A stretch of DNA of 64,000 nt, taken from Harmothoe impar. Its lineage: Eukaryota; Annelida; Polychaeta; Phyllodocida; Polynoidae. Positions within the stretch are counted from its first letter, which is position 1. Every line of letters starts with the position of its first letter. The DNA is taken from contig OX381704.1 in the NCBI GenBank assembly GCA_947462335.1, positions 28,047,955-28,111,954 of the forward strand. Reading direction: 5' to 3'. Shown here piece by piece: positions 35,795-47,857 of the stretch. Both the position numbers and the translations under genes were made by a program. The notes beneath the pieces were generated by a model, which saw nothing but the letters and a program-made list of their open reading frames with translations, had not been told where the DNA came from and made no database searches.

Positions 35795-38700
35795 TCAAAG
35801 CAAACATGCTTTGTACAACAAATTAGTCTCACCCTTCAGTTTTTCGTCTACAGTTGGCTTTGCATTAATATCTGTTTTCTCTAAGGTATCCAGCACTGTG
35901 GCCAGTTCACTTCTCATACCATTCAGTGACAAATTGGTGTGGAAGTTGGGGGCTGGCGTGGCTGCATCTCCGCCTGGGGCCACACTTGGCACTGCAGGTG
36001 CTGCATCGTTGGGGCGCGTGGCTTCTTCTGCTGGAGGGGTGGCAGCATGCGGTTCTGCGTCCAGTTCCAGCTTTACGGCCTCTGGCGCTACCTCACTACT
36101 GCACCCCTCACCCTCTGTTACGCTGACCGTGCCTTCGGCAGTGGACACACCCTCTCCTACCTCAGTACCACTGGCACCATTCATGACTGACTGTGCGTTC
36201 TCAGCACTGGCAGAGTTCTCGGCCTGGCTTGTAAGCTCCAGAGCTTCCAGCTGGCTTGTAACCCCGAGATCATCCGGGATATTCGGGTCGGCTACGCTGC
36301 TACTGCTACTGCTCCCATTGGGGCTGGCTTCAGGAACGCTGGGCTCTGGAGTACCTGTGCCTGCGCCCGCTTCACTCGGAGCCGCTTCGCTTGGAGCAGC
36401 CAGAGGTGACGGCGAGTGTGCTCCCTGGCTCTCTACAACTTGACTATCCGGCACTTTGTTGCCACTCTGTGCTGGAGGACCAGCCTCCTGCTCTACAACC
36501 TTACTGATGATGAACTTGCGTCTGGAGTTGGGACTGGCCGTTGTGTGTTCTTGTTGGGACTCCTCAACCAAAGATGAGTAGAGGGATTTGTTCTCATTGG
36601 TCATTGGAGATGGAGGGAACTCCACTGGAATGTCTGTGGTGCACACAGCAGCGTTGATGGCAGCTATCTCGCTGGCTACTTGCTCCTCCGTTGGAGGGGA
36701 CATGATAGGGAGCTGTGCCTCTGTAACAAAGCCTGGTGACTCCAGGGTCTGGATTCTTGACGGCAGCTCCAGCGAGAGCTGGCAGGGTGTGAGTCGTGAT
36801 GATTCCATCTCCTCCTCCTGGTGGATCTCTTCTCTTGTTATACTGGGTAATGTGGAAGCCTCCACCAGTTCCGGCTCTGCCTCGGGAGCCTCAACTTGTT
36901 CTCCGGCTTCTAGTCTGGCTTCTGCCGCAGCCAGTTCAGCCGCGGCAGCTTCTGCCTCAGCCTGGCGCTGCACCTCGGCTTCGGCCTCTCTTATCCTAGC
37001 GAGGTCTCGGTTACGTAGCATAAGATCTTGGATGTCTTGTAACAGTCGCCTCTGCTGGTCTGCATAATCCTTCACACCCTACAATGTACATGAATTGTCT
37101 GTTTAGGTGTAGTTAATATCAATGTATAAAATAAACTTAAATAGATTTGACGCAAATAAGACTGTGTATGTCATTTTTCAACCTAAAAGTTACAGATAAG
37201 AGCTGAAAACTTTATGTATTTTGATCTTAATGTGCACAGTACTAGTGAAACAATGGGAAAATACATACGCTCTCTCTCTTCGGGTCCTTGTCTAGGTCAA
37301 TCCTTGTGACAGTTTGGCTGACTTTCAGAGCTAGGGACAGAGCCATGAGTCCACCCGTCTTTGTCTCATTCTCACGAAGGTCAACCCGCAGCAGCCGTGG
37401 CGAGTCGGCGATGAACTCAGCCAAGGCCACAGCGCCTGTAAGCCATAAGATATAATGGTTTTACATAATCTTCGCTGGGTTAATTAACAATGGACAACAT
37501 CAATACGCTTCCTCAGAATTATTCTATACATCATGGGACGAGTAGAACCTCTAATAGATAGCCACTGTGAAGCCCCCAACAGGTTGCTTGTAAGGTGTAT
37601 CTACAGAGCCAGCAGTAAAATTACATTTACATTTGTACTTGTATTCAAAGACGTCCTTTACCTGTGTTGTAGTGTAGTGGAACAAAGAACCCAGCATATT
37701 ATAAATTATTATTCGGCTATCCTCATATTATGTGACCATATTTTGTATATAAGTTATGTACACCAGCATACCTTCACAGGTCACTTTAGCCGCCTGCAGC
37801 CCAATACGCAGAAGTGACTTGTTGTGTAGTAAACCCTCCTTTAGGCGGTGAATTCCCTCATTTGTTATGTTGTTATGGCCAAGGTTGAGGGTTTCTAGAC
37901 TTAATGTGTTCATCTGGAATAGTATAGAAATATGTCATCACTTGTTTTTGTTAGATTACGCAAAAACATAGATTTAGTGATAGTTCTATTCAGAAATAAA
38001 ACAATATTTCTGTCAACCCACTGCCCGAAAAAAAGACAAAAAACAATAGTTCCATTTTTGCCATTGCGCTGAATTTAATCATTTTATATTCGGTTATATC
38101 GTTATTGAAATAAGTAGTGTTGCGATACATATTTGGTATTTGTTAAAAAATAAACGCATTATCTGTGAAGAAACGACTTACCATGGCTCGTGCGAGAGAG
38201 GGCATGGATTGGTAGGTGACCTGGTTGTTCCAGAGGACGAGTGTGTTAAGGCCTTGGCCTAAGTTCTGCTCAAACAGCCCGTCACATAGGTGACTCGTGC
38301 CCACATCCTACAAGTATCATATTACAAACAGAATGTACTGTATTCATAATGAAAAGCGTTGCAATAGGCAGCGGTGATTTTGCAAAGACAGGTGTTACTA
38401 CATGTATACTTAAAGGGCGCGCATGCAAAATATTTCAACAACTCTAAGCGGGGGTGGGGGAGGGGCGGTTACGTCAGAAGAATTGTCATTATTGAAAAAA
38501 TGAGGGGGGTCTTTGCATCATCGATCACTTTGTTGTCATGATGCATTCATAGTACAGAGCCAGTGATATCATTGGTGAACGTTCCCCAGAAACATCTACA
38601 CATCCTCCAGCTATGTAATAGGCTTTGCATGGTCAGTGCCATCATTTGTAAACATTCATTATTAACAGTTACATATCCCCTAGGGGCCTAGTTACATGTA

Positions 38701-41700
38701 TAAGTTATTTCAAAGTCAGTGACATCATTTGTGAACGTTCCCCAGAAATATTTACAAATCCCAGAGCTATGTGCTATTACAGAGTCCGTGATATCAGTGG
38801 TGAATGTTTCATAGAAACATTTACAGATCCGAGAGTTATGCGCTATTACAAGTCAGTGACATAATTTGTGGGCCCAACCCAACTCAACATTATCATAAGA
38901 AAATCCCCCAGTCTTGATGTCGCATCAGTCTGGGATGCCAGTAGTTCAGAAAGTCAGTAGGGTTCTGGCTCAGGGTTAATCTATTGATTCTAAGATTGAG
39001 CCCAACGTTATGCCCTGATAGTGCTTACATCAATCTAACTGATAAGCTGGTCCAACAGTATATGTAAACATATGCGAGCGTTTATAAAGGAGTACTGTTA
39101 CTATTGACATTCCAGCGTATTAACCGTCAACAAGTTACATACAGTTCACAGAGTTAATATCCAGTCCATCTTTACAATCATTCAACTCTGAGATGTGAAT
39201 ATGTCATCGTCCATTATATGCCACTATGGACTAGCAAAACATAAACTGTATTCAAGGTAACCAGACACTACTTAGAAAAACAAAGACGCTTCTTTTGTTA
39301 GTATCTTCAACCAACCCACCTATTGTTTTATACATGTTACATATTACATAAGATACATTTTATTTTCCTAGGCCTAGACAGCGCCATTATATCTGCTACC
39401 AACGTATCGCAATCTCTTCAATATACATGTAGTTTTAATGATTTCTGTAGTGGCTTTATTACATAGAGATCTAGTTACTTCCTGGTTAGTCTATCCCTCA
39501 CCTCAGTATTGAATTTGGGTATACACTAGATTAAGTAGTGTACAATGTATCTGAAGGTGGTCACTAAGTGTACACATTTCAACAATGACTCATCTAAGTA
39601 GTGTACCTGAAAGGTTGCTAAGTGTACACAATTCTACAATGACTAATCTAAGTAGTGTACCTGAAGGTGGTCGCTAAGTGTACATGATTCTACAATGACT
39701 TTATCTAAGTAGTGTACCTGAAGGTGGTTGTTAGATGTGCATGATTCTACAAGGACTTATCTAAGTAGTGTACCTGAAAGGGGTCGCTAAGTGTACACGA
39801 TTCTACAATGACTTATCTCAGTAGTGTACCTGAAGGGGGTCGCTAAGTGTACATGACTCTACAATGACTCATAAGTAGTGTACCTGAAGGTGGTCGCTAA
39901 ATGTACATGATTCTACAATGACTTATCTAAGTAGTGTACCTGAAGGTGATCGTTACGTGTACATGATTCTACAATGACTTATCTAAGAAGAGCACCTGAA
40001 GGTAGTCGTTAGGTATACATGACTCTACAATGACTCATAAGTAGTGTACCTCAAGGCGATCGCTAAGTGTATATGATTCTATAATGACTTATCTAAGTAG
40101 TGTACCTGAAGGTGGTCGCTAGGTGTACATGATTCTACAATGACTCATCTAAGTAGTGTACCTGAAGGTGATCGCTAAGTGTACATGATTCTATAATGAC
40201 TTACATAAGTAGTGTACCTGAAGGTGGTCGCTAAGTGTACATGATTCTATAATGACTTATCTAAGTAGTGTACCTGAAGGTGGTCGCTAAGTGTACATGA
40301 TTCTACAATGACTTATCTAAGTAGTGTACCTGAAGGTGGTTGTTAAGTGTGCATGATTCAACAATGACTTATCTAAGTAGTGTACCTGAAGGTGGTCGCT
40401 AAGTGTACATGACTCTACAACGACTTATCTAAGTAGTGTACCTGAAGGGGTCGCTAAGTGCACATGATTCTACAATGACTTAACTAAGTAGTGTACCTGA
40501 AGGTGGTTGTTACGGATGTCCAGTAGCTGCAGCTTGTGGTTGTACTTGAGCATGTTACCTAGCTGAATCCCGTCCGACGGCATCAGTTTATTGTCGGCCA
40601 GGTACAGCTCGCGTAAAATCTCGTTCATCTTAATTGCAGTAACTAAACTCGAAAGAAAAGTGTTGTTAGTTTTGGTCAAAAGCAACATCAGGTAACCATA
40701 TATACACATGTAGTAAGATGTGGCATGGCATAGAATAAGTTTGTTCATAATATTTTACAACTAGAATCATAAGACAACTGATAATTTTCAGTAGCATTCT
40801 GAACTAGTTAAAATCTGATACCTGCAAACATAATCTAGCATGTAGCGACAACTCTTATAATATAATCATGATAACTTACCCAGGATCATGAGAGGTCGAC
40901 CGGAGAGGATTGCATTTTCTAGGTGTAGCGTTGTTAACTGAGATCCCATACGTAGTGCACGACCGAGCATTGGCATCGCTTGCTCTGTTAGAGCGCAGTT
41001 CCGGGCATCGAGACAGTCAATACATGGGGTCTAAGAAATAACAAACATGATGTGTGACTTGACAAACAATTTAATCACAGTAAACAGTAATCACAAAAAA
41101 AAAAGTCTAAACCAGAACAATGCAACATTTTCTCAAAGCATAAATATACCGATTTAACAATTCAGTCAATTTTGTTATAAATGAAGGGGCATATCATCGA
41201 TATTTCACATACCTTTTTTATCAAGCGTGCACATGACTGCCAACCCCGAATACCAATGCTTTTATTGTGAGAGATATTTAGTCTTGTACAAGACTCATAA
41301 TACTCCACCATGTCAAAGAGGGCCACTGCACTCTGCAAAACAAATATATGAAAAGGGAATGAATATAGTGGGAAATGCAGAACCTAGATACATGATGGGA
41401 TACATCTCTATATCTAATGTCTAATTCAATGTGCTGGTCACCATTTAAAAGTGGCTATAGACAAGGTCCCAGGACAATGGAATATATCTGCAATGTTCTA
41501 TACGCGACAGCAGGCGTGGCATACGGACGTCCTTGCGCTTTAACATAGAAGTAGCTGTATAGGCATGTAATAAAACTAGGAATATTGGAAGTAATTCACA
41601 CCAAACTGCTTCAAGTATAACGTACCTCATCATCAAGGTGGGTATTCTCTATATCAATGGTACGGAACTGTACACGCCGCAACACCTCCTCCAGGGTCTC

Positions 41701-44700
41701 ACAGTGCTTAGCGTCCAGCTTCTCACCTGGGGACGTAACATCTAGCTTTACTTAGGGTTCTAACATGTTAAGAGGTGGTGCCACCTGTTGGCACACAGCA
41801 GATCTAAATGGTCAGACAATGGGTGCAGAGGGGTCCCCCTCCTCCTCCCGAGGTCGCCGAAATTAAGGGCCCCAGGCCACAAAGTCACTTTTCAAGACCA
41901 TTTATGCTGTAACCAAATATTTTCAAAAGTCGCCAGGTCGCTTAGATTATTGACCCCTCTGGAGCCACAGACAGGAGTGAGCCTCTTTGTATAGTTGTAT
42001 GGCCACTTCTCACAGTGAAGTCTTGATTCATTAACGTATGGGTTATGCATACGTTAAATCTGCATATTACATTGTATGCATCCATCGGTCCTTATCCAAA
42101 ATTTGAAATAAATGAGAAATTAAAGTGTGTCACTCTCCAAAACATCCACAAAAGATCTGTCAGCAGAGTGAAGGGAGAGTCAGTGAGCCTTGACTGAGGG
42201 AGTCGTGTTATGGGCTGACACACATTTTTTTCCGGAATTGACCTTTCACCAACACACACCCCGAACCTCTTGATACGATAACATAAAGAGGCCCCGTACG
42301 TAAAGTTCATCAGAATTTGGACCCTTGTTGCAGGGAACCCAGAAAAGATTTGGGGTGCTCCTACGATACTCCCGACTATTACCAGTCCCTAAACCAAATG
42401 ATGAATTTGTGGTTTTAATCAGTAATACTGATGATATACACTGGAATGATTTTAATGTATGTATGACATGCACTGTTATATATGGAACTCTCATTTTGTA
42501 CTATATATAAAATGTTAAGTTGTTTCTGTACAGCTGGCAAACTCAGCATAACAACAAGAGTATATGAACCAAGCACTATGACCTGACAGTGATTCTATAT
42601 CAACATGTCCTACCCTCTCTCTACCTATGTGGTACATCTGTGATAGCGTCAAGATGTATATCACGATCTTCAATATGTCTATATTTAATTGATAAGGTAG
42701 ATGGAACCATATGCTGCATGCAACAAGCCATATACTCATAGCGCTTAATAAGGGTATTGCCGATATGATCAGACTCCAGTCGGGACAGCAGTTCGGGTGG
42801 GCGGGTCTCAGAGTGGGAGACTAGATATGATCATGAGTGATGACCTACAGGCTACACCAAGTAAGGGAGTGCTCATTTTTTAATAGCGGAGGGGGGATGG
42901 GGGTGTCAAGTTCAAAAGTTCGATTACCGGTAGTTATTATTTATCCAAGGAAACAAGTATGATCGTACTCAATCGATCTCCCCCAATCCGACCTTTGGGG
43001 TGGATGTTACTATAAGTAGGCCTAAAGCCAGTAAAGGGGTATTCGTGCAAACTATTTTTTGCTAAAAAAGTAAGCAGAGTCCCTCCATAAATATAGTTTC
43101 CATCAATTTCGAGATGCATGTACATTTGATATTCCGTAGTCATGATAATGGGAAGCGGTCATTTATGTATTACATATCTTACACCAAGGAAGCAACATGG
43201 TTACCGTTTACCACATCGATGATATATACTGTACATATGTACTATTGAATATTGCAGAGGCATACACATGTATGCGCATCAATGTCTAGCTCTGATAGGC
43301 AGTACAATTTACCCAAACAGTATACCCGCATGTGTACTCACCTTTTAATGTAAACGTCTCATTTCGTTCACAGAAGTTGGTGATGGCCTGCAATGGAAGA
43401 TGTATGTCAAGTTAACAGGGTGCTTTTGTTGTATCAGTTTTATTTGACATCATGCGCATCAGATGATACTTGTGAGTGTATCATGACAGCTACCACTGAT
43501 GCCCTCATTACATCTGTGAGTCAATTGGTCAATTGGGTATGACGGTTTATATGTACATTAAATCGTGTAAAACAAGTTGAGAATAATGAAATACCCAATA
43601 GAAAATTGTTCTTGATGTTAATTAGCTGCCTAGGATACTTACCATTAATTGATTAAGTAATTTGGGCATAGGTTTCACATTGTGCTTTTCACATGCTGCT
43701 TTGTATGCCTCAACAAGCTCTTCCGTTGTACACGATGAAGCTGAAAGGAATTGTAAGAAGATTTTCTAATTTACTATGAATATTGTGTTTGAATGAAGTA
43801 TAATAATAATACACACTAAATAAGAATCTGATCTCCGGTACCGGCATAAGAGTGCTTAATACATGTATAAGGTTGTCATAAAATACATAACAGTTAAAAC
43901 CGTTCTAGATGTTCATTAACCCATGGTGGAGGGATAAGACAAAGGACTTCAAACCTTGGTTATTTCACATAACCGAAGGTTAAATCAGATACCCCCTCAT
44001 AATTGAGTTATGTAACAAAGATTGAGCGTGTGAGTGACCTCACAGATGACTCAGGGTAAGCTGGGTCTGTGGCTTATTATGTACAGGTACCATAAATTCT
44101 TGCGTAGAAGCCACCGCTAGTACGAGGGTCAGATCGCTGGTGCGGCTAATAGGAACGGCCCATGGTCGGGGTGCGGCTTATACGTGAGTTTTAGCCACTA
44201 TGGTCAAAAACTGAAAAAGCGAGTTGATCAGAGCATAAACAGTGATGATATTTGTGTTTTAGTTTTGCCTTGTACACATTGTGTCCTAACGTTGGTCACC
44301 AGACGTGGGGTGGTTTGGATGATGTTATTCCCCATGCTACCTTCTGCAACCAGTGGAGTCTGCAATGCTTATCAAATAATAATATTCCCTAATGCTTGTG
44401 AATTCTGTCATGCTTTTGGAAGGTAGATGGTAATTTGGGTATATGATGGGGCAAATGCCATCTTCTATAGATGAAACACACAACTTTCATCTTACAATTT
44501 TCTGTTCAGCACTAAATTATCCAATGCTAGATGATATCACCCGTCCCTCAACCTTGACTGTCACTATGCAGGGCTACACCCCTACACTGTAAAAATGACA
44601 TGAGTTTCCCTGTGACCCAAAAAGGTCTTCAATTAAAATGGAGTTGAGGCAGTGCATATGACTCTTGGTAGTAACCCTGAGTCAATAACAACGATAGAGT

Positions 44701-45576
44701 GGCTGGTACCTTCAGTTTACCGTGGTTATTTTGATATAGACACTCGTGGGATATCTAATATAAAAATATTACATAGAATGATCGCTGTTTCGGAGAGCAC
44801 ATAAAAAGGAACCACACTACCACACCGTTTAAACCTTTTACAAACAATGGAGGACCAGGGGGTCAGGATTGCCAAATAGTTTACAGGCATGTTTTATAGA
44901 AAAGAGCCTTAGACTTAAAACTAGTAGCGGTAGGCCTAGTGGTAGTAGTGCTAAATATAATCTAGTCTAGACTAGTTGACAGATTAGACTAGATCGAGTA
45001 GACTAGGTCTATCAAAGTATCATGACGATCAATCTAAGAGTAGACTATTTATTGTATCAGTAGATAACGATTAAACGAATACCATTTAATAGGCCAACAC
45101 ATGTTTACTCTAATTCTAACATAATGCAGGCACTGAACTGAAGAGGAGAGGAGTGCCAGGACTAAAATGGGAGTAGAGAGAATCAGAGATAAGACAGATA
45201 AGTGACATAACTTACACTCTTGCCAAGGATTTGGTGGGTCCATGAAGCCAGACACAACTGTTGTACCCAAGGGGAAGGAAACTCTCCGCGATTCTTTTGG
45301 CGAGAGACAATCCGGAGATCGAGGAGATTGGGGTTGGGGAGTTTCATTTTGACAATCGCTGGCATAGGTGCCATCCAGTGGGTGTGGAAAACTGCCAGTG
45401 ACACTGACAGTGGATCCACTGCTACTGATAGACGTGGTTTGTTGTGATGGTGGAGTGGTATCCCCCGCGGCCTCAGAATGACTGTCTTCAGTTAGACCGA
45501 GAGCATCAATCCCCATAGTTACTCCGCTATTTGCGTTGCACGTGTTTGCAGAAGGAGATGCCTCCATATTGTACAC
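35795..45576 (-). CDS. PPP1R37: Protein phosphatase 1 regulatory subunit 37
   Basis: Leucine-rich-repeat protein that binds PP1 and restrains it. Coding exons, in gene order: 45576-45216, 43740-43643, 43387-43342, 41726-41626, 41332-41213, 41030-40880, 40642-40497, 38307-38182, 37913-37772, 37435-37269, 37078-35795. Phases agree and give 913 residues. The disordered N-terminus carries the PP1-docking motif RVSF at residues 98-101 inside 'SRRVSFPLG', followed by 'VSGFMDPPNPW'. Leucine-rich repeats fill about 150-480 ('LHLENAILSGRPLM', 'LRELYLADNKL', 'LETLNLGHNNI', 'LRVDLRENETKTGGLMALS'), matching the family closely. The last exon is a charged helix then a Ser/Pro/Glu-rich tail with 'RRKFIISKV', like the second conserved patch of the family. 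A strong donor-like site at 35832 means the final 13 residues might instead be replaced by another exon. Confidence 0.93.
37079..37268 (-). other. PPP1R37 intron 10
   Basis: A short intron with a GT donor at 37268 and an AG acceptor at 37079 as read on the minus strand. No other feature is seen. Confidence 0.7.
38560..38875. repeat. Degenerate tandem repeat in PPP1R37 intron 7
   Basis: Blocks of the form 'cagtgacatcatttgtgaac' then 'gttccccagaaa' and 'gagctatgt' recur four to five times with strong divergence and irregular spacing. It is separate from the 56-bp array further along the same intron. Confidence 0.6.
39531..40512 (-). repeat. 56-bp minisatellite overlapping exon 7 end and 5' splice site
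   Basis: About 17 units of roughly 56 bp fill the start of PPP1R37 intron 7. Each unit contains 'gtgtacctgaagg' and 'aagtgtacatgattctac'. Read on the minus strand the first motif is 'ccttcag' followed by 'gtacac', identical to the real exon 7 end and donor at 40497/40496. The array runs straight into the exon: the unit at about 40324 also shares 'ggtggttgtta' with exon sequence. Fourteen units keep an exact CAG|GTACAC. Reading on past the true donor reaches a stop codon after 8 codons, so use of a decoy would truncate the protein. Confidence 0.9.
42864..43084. mobile_element. Family 1 MITE, degenerate copy 3
   Basis: Left end 'agggagtgctcattttttaa' then a G-rich block; right end 'gctaaaaaagtaagcagagt' then 'ccct', a decayed inverted copy. 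It lies in PPP1R37 intron 3. Confidence 0.5.
44088..44193. mobile_element. Family 2 MITE fragment
   Basis: 'taccataaattcttgcgtag' then 'aagccaccgc', and further on 'gtgcggcttatacgtgag'. It lies in PPP1R37 intron 1. Confidence 0.5.
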
Positions 45577-45813
45577 AGGCCCGTATATTTACGTTTACAT
45601 GAGATATTTACACATGAAATCGAGGACACTCTTACGGTAGGTCGTCCGCCATCTTTACATCTGTGTGCGCATTCTCCTGCGCGTGCGCGAGTCGGAGACG
45701 TGCAGACGTTTTGATTGGTCGATTTAGGTCCAAGCTGGCTCGCCCCACTGTGCAGAAAGTGAGCACTTGGAGATTGATTCCGGCGGCCATTTCAAAGTAT
45801 TTCGCGCACGAAA
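45577..45813. promoter_or_regulatory. Probable bidirectional promoter, PPP1R37 (-) / VRK1 (+)
   Basis: A CpG-containing stretch just upstream of the PPP1R37 start. It has a YY1-like 'ccgccatctt' (45646-45655), an NRF1-like 'tgcgcgtgcgcga' (45678-45690), an inverted CCAAT box 'gattggt' (45713-45719) and a second 'cggcggccat' (45781-45790). Then 'gaaa|gtaagt' at 45813/45814 could be the donor of a non-coding first exon of VRK1, joining an acceptor near 48577 or 48590. The sites are seen; the shared promoter is inferred. Confidence 0.5.
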
Positions 45814-46245
45814 GTAAGTGGACGGAACTTGTTTGTTTACGTTATACTCCAAGCATGAAATCACCTCTGAAACTGAAAGTAACATATTTAGATAACACTT
45901 GTTTAGCAGGAAAGCACTGTCAAGAATTGCAGAGCAAATAGACATAGTTCAATGGTTGTCTGTCACTGTCACTGACTTTCGGATGGCAACTGTTTCAGTG
46001 TCTGTTCTCAGCGATCTGACTGAGTCTGTGAGTGCACTATCTGTAGTAGCGTCTAAAAATAGCTGGAGGTACGCTGACGTCAGGCAACCTTTCTTGGTAG
46101 GTACGGTAGGTTAAGGCACATATCGCTTGTAGGAAGATGAAGACAGAAGAGTGAGACTCTGTTCATGGCATAGGCGAGACTCTGGCTTATAGTTATACCT
46201 CCTAGTCCTAGCCATTTGGACTTGGAGTAGTGATGGGGCCCTTGA

Positions 46246-46266
46246 TGGGGGGGGGGGGGGGGGGGG
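46246..46266 (+). repeat. Poly-G run
   Basis: About 20 consecutive G bases beside the dispersed 'cgaatttaagaaatg' repeat. Confidence 0.8.
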
Positions 46267-46312
46267 TCCCCATGTCGAATGTCGAATTTAAGAAATGCCC
46301 ATCTCGGCCCCT

Positions 46313-46383
46313 TAGTGACATGGGTTTTTCCTTAGACTCAGGCTTAGACTAAGCCTGAGTCTAAGGAAAAACCCATGTCACTA
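46313..46383. repeat. Perfect 71-bp palindrome
   Basis: A 35-bp arm beginning 'tagtgacatgggttttt' (46313-46347) is followed by one central base and its exact reverse complement (46349-46383). The pattern 'agtgtcactaaggg' continues just outside and partly extends the symmetry. It has no coding role. Confidence 0.9.
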
Positions 46384-46419
46384 GTGTCACTAAGGGGGGA
46401 ACATTTTGAAATATTTAGA

Positions 46420-46740
46420 ACCCAAATTGTGCATTCTGGTGCATTTTAACTGCAAGCTGAGATCACACAGGGGTTTGGGGGCACCATCAAAGACATTTTT
46501 GAATGTTTAACTTTAGGCTTGAAATGGTGCATTCTGATGCACTCTCCAATCATTTTTCTCATGTCACTATTAAATTTAAAGGTCCATGTCACATGTCGGA
46601 CTTAAGAAATGCCCCATGTCCCATGTCAGTTAGATTGCCATGCCCCATGTCGATTTTAAGATATGGCCATATCGCCATATCGAATTTAAGAAATCGCCAT
46701 GTCGCCATATCGAATTTAGGGGTCTAGGGCCATAGGGATG
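46420..46740. repeat. Dispersed repeats 'tgcattctgatgcac' and 'catgtcgaatttaag'
   Basis: 'gaaatggtgcattctgatgc' (about 46520) is the reverse complement of the motif at 20.2-21.1 kb. From 46575 on, short tandem variants of 'ccatgtcgccatatcgaatt' plus 'taagaaat' run to 46730. It belongs to the same family as the 19.7-21.4 kb cluster. Confidence 0.6.
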
Positions 46741-46919
46741 TCATTTGTATCGAATTTTATAGGTTATCAGGTATTCACTATTTGGTGTCGATATGTTTGA
46801 TATATCAGTTATCAGGTATATCACAAAAATGGTAAATTTAACAGGAAAACAGCATGTCCTGTGGCTTTAAAATGAGATGACCGCTTTTATCACAATAAAT
46901 AGGAATAAATATGCCGGGT

Positions 46920-47289
46920 CAGGGCTCGACAAATCGTTCAGCATGTGTGTGTCCGATGGGCACAGACACAAAAATATGTTGTGTCCAGCCGCTGAAATCT
47001 GTGCCCGACCAAACCATGAAAATTTTGAGATATTTCTCTTTAATTTGGATGATATATTTTAAGATCTTGTATAGAGATATTGACCTCCATATTAAGAATC
47101 CTGATACTGCAAGCTTTCCAACGATGGATAACACTTCATTATTTGTCTGGTGGTTTTTGCTCATGGAAAGATGGTCCAAAATTTGCTCAGTTTCGCTTGT
47201 GTCCACTGGGCACAACTGTCAAATATTTCTGTGTCCAGTGTAATTTTTCTGTGTCACGAGCACTGGACACAGCGATTTGTCGAGCCCTG
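46920..47289. mobile_element. hAT-like MITE
   Basis: Inverted ends 'cagggctcgacaaatcg' and 'cgatttgtcgagccctg' bound 370 bp. Subterminal 'gtgtcc...gggcaca' motifs are also inverted. 'CAGGGCTCGA'-type ends are typical of hAT elements (family knowledge). The flanks 'ccgggt' and 'cgggt' are similar but do not give a clean 8-bp duplication. There is no transposase. The open frames over it are incidental. Confidence 0.7.
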
Positions 47290-47857
47290 CGGGTAGTAGA
47301 AAGGATCAAGGCCCCTGACTGTTTAGGCTACCGGTATATCAAAGGGGGAAAAAATCTTCTTGTGTATAGTATAGGACCCTGAAATGTCCATTTTACCATC
47401 ATTCCCTTTGTCATATTGCTTAAAAGACCATAGCTCAGCCTCTAATAGGAATATCTGAAAAATTCTTTCACTGTTAGAAAGCTGAGATTCAGGGGGTATC
47501 GATATTCAAACTCACCTGAAGCAGTTAAAAGACTACAAGCCGGTTTGGATGACCCGGATTTAAAATGTAGAAAGTTGGGTCTAACAATAAACCAGGATAA
47601 ATCAAAGTAGATGTGGGTCTCAAGCAGCCTGACAGCTAGCAGATCTGCATAATAGTAGACCTATCCAGCATGGAACTGCATGAAATGAACAAAGATCTTA
47701 GTCTGCGTGGGAAAAGAAGGCAGGCTTCCGTGGAAGATACCAGTGGCGCATGTGTGGCGACGTCGTGGACAAAAGGCCTCGGCATTGCAGGGTTGGGGGT
47801 TGGGACACGAGTTCGGACTCTCGGGTGCACAGTTGGGACACTCAGGCATCCACACTC
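47290..47857. other. Non-coding, short 'cacactctc..ggc' repeats
   Basis: Apart from short reiterations ('gggacactc', 'catccacactctc') near 47810-47885, nothing is supported. The region would be intronic if VRK1 transcription starts at about 45.8 kb. Confidence 0.4.

Noticed and set aside
35763..36443. 226-codon plus-strand Ser/Ala-rich frame
   Set aside because: Antisense of the low-complexity PPP1R37 tail; the minus strand has the splice-linked family match.
36588..37067. 159-codon plus-strand frame
   Set aside because: Antisense of the charged helix of PPP1R37 exon 11.
39531..40496. CRISPR-like regular array
   Set aside because: Units are contiguous 56-bp repeats without distinct spacers, inside an animal gene intron.
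46313..46383. microRNA precursor
   Set aside because: Perfect pairing with almost no loop is unlike a microRNA hairpin; fold-back DNA or artefact is likelier.
46911..47243. Cys-containing frame starting 'MPGQGSTN'
   Set aside because: Lies within the hAT-like MITE and reads across its inverted ends.
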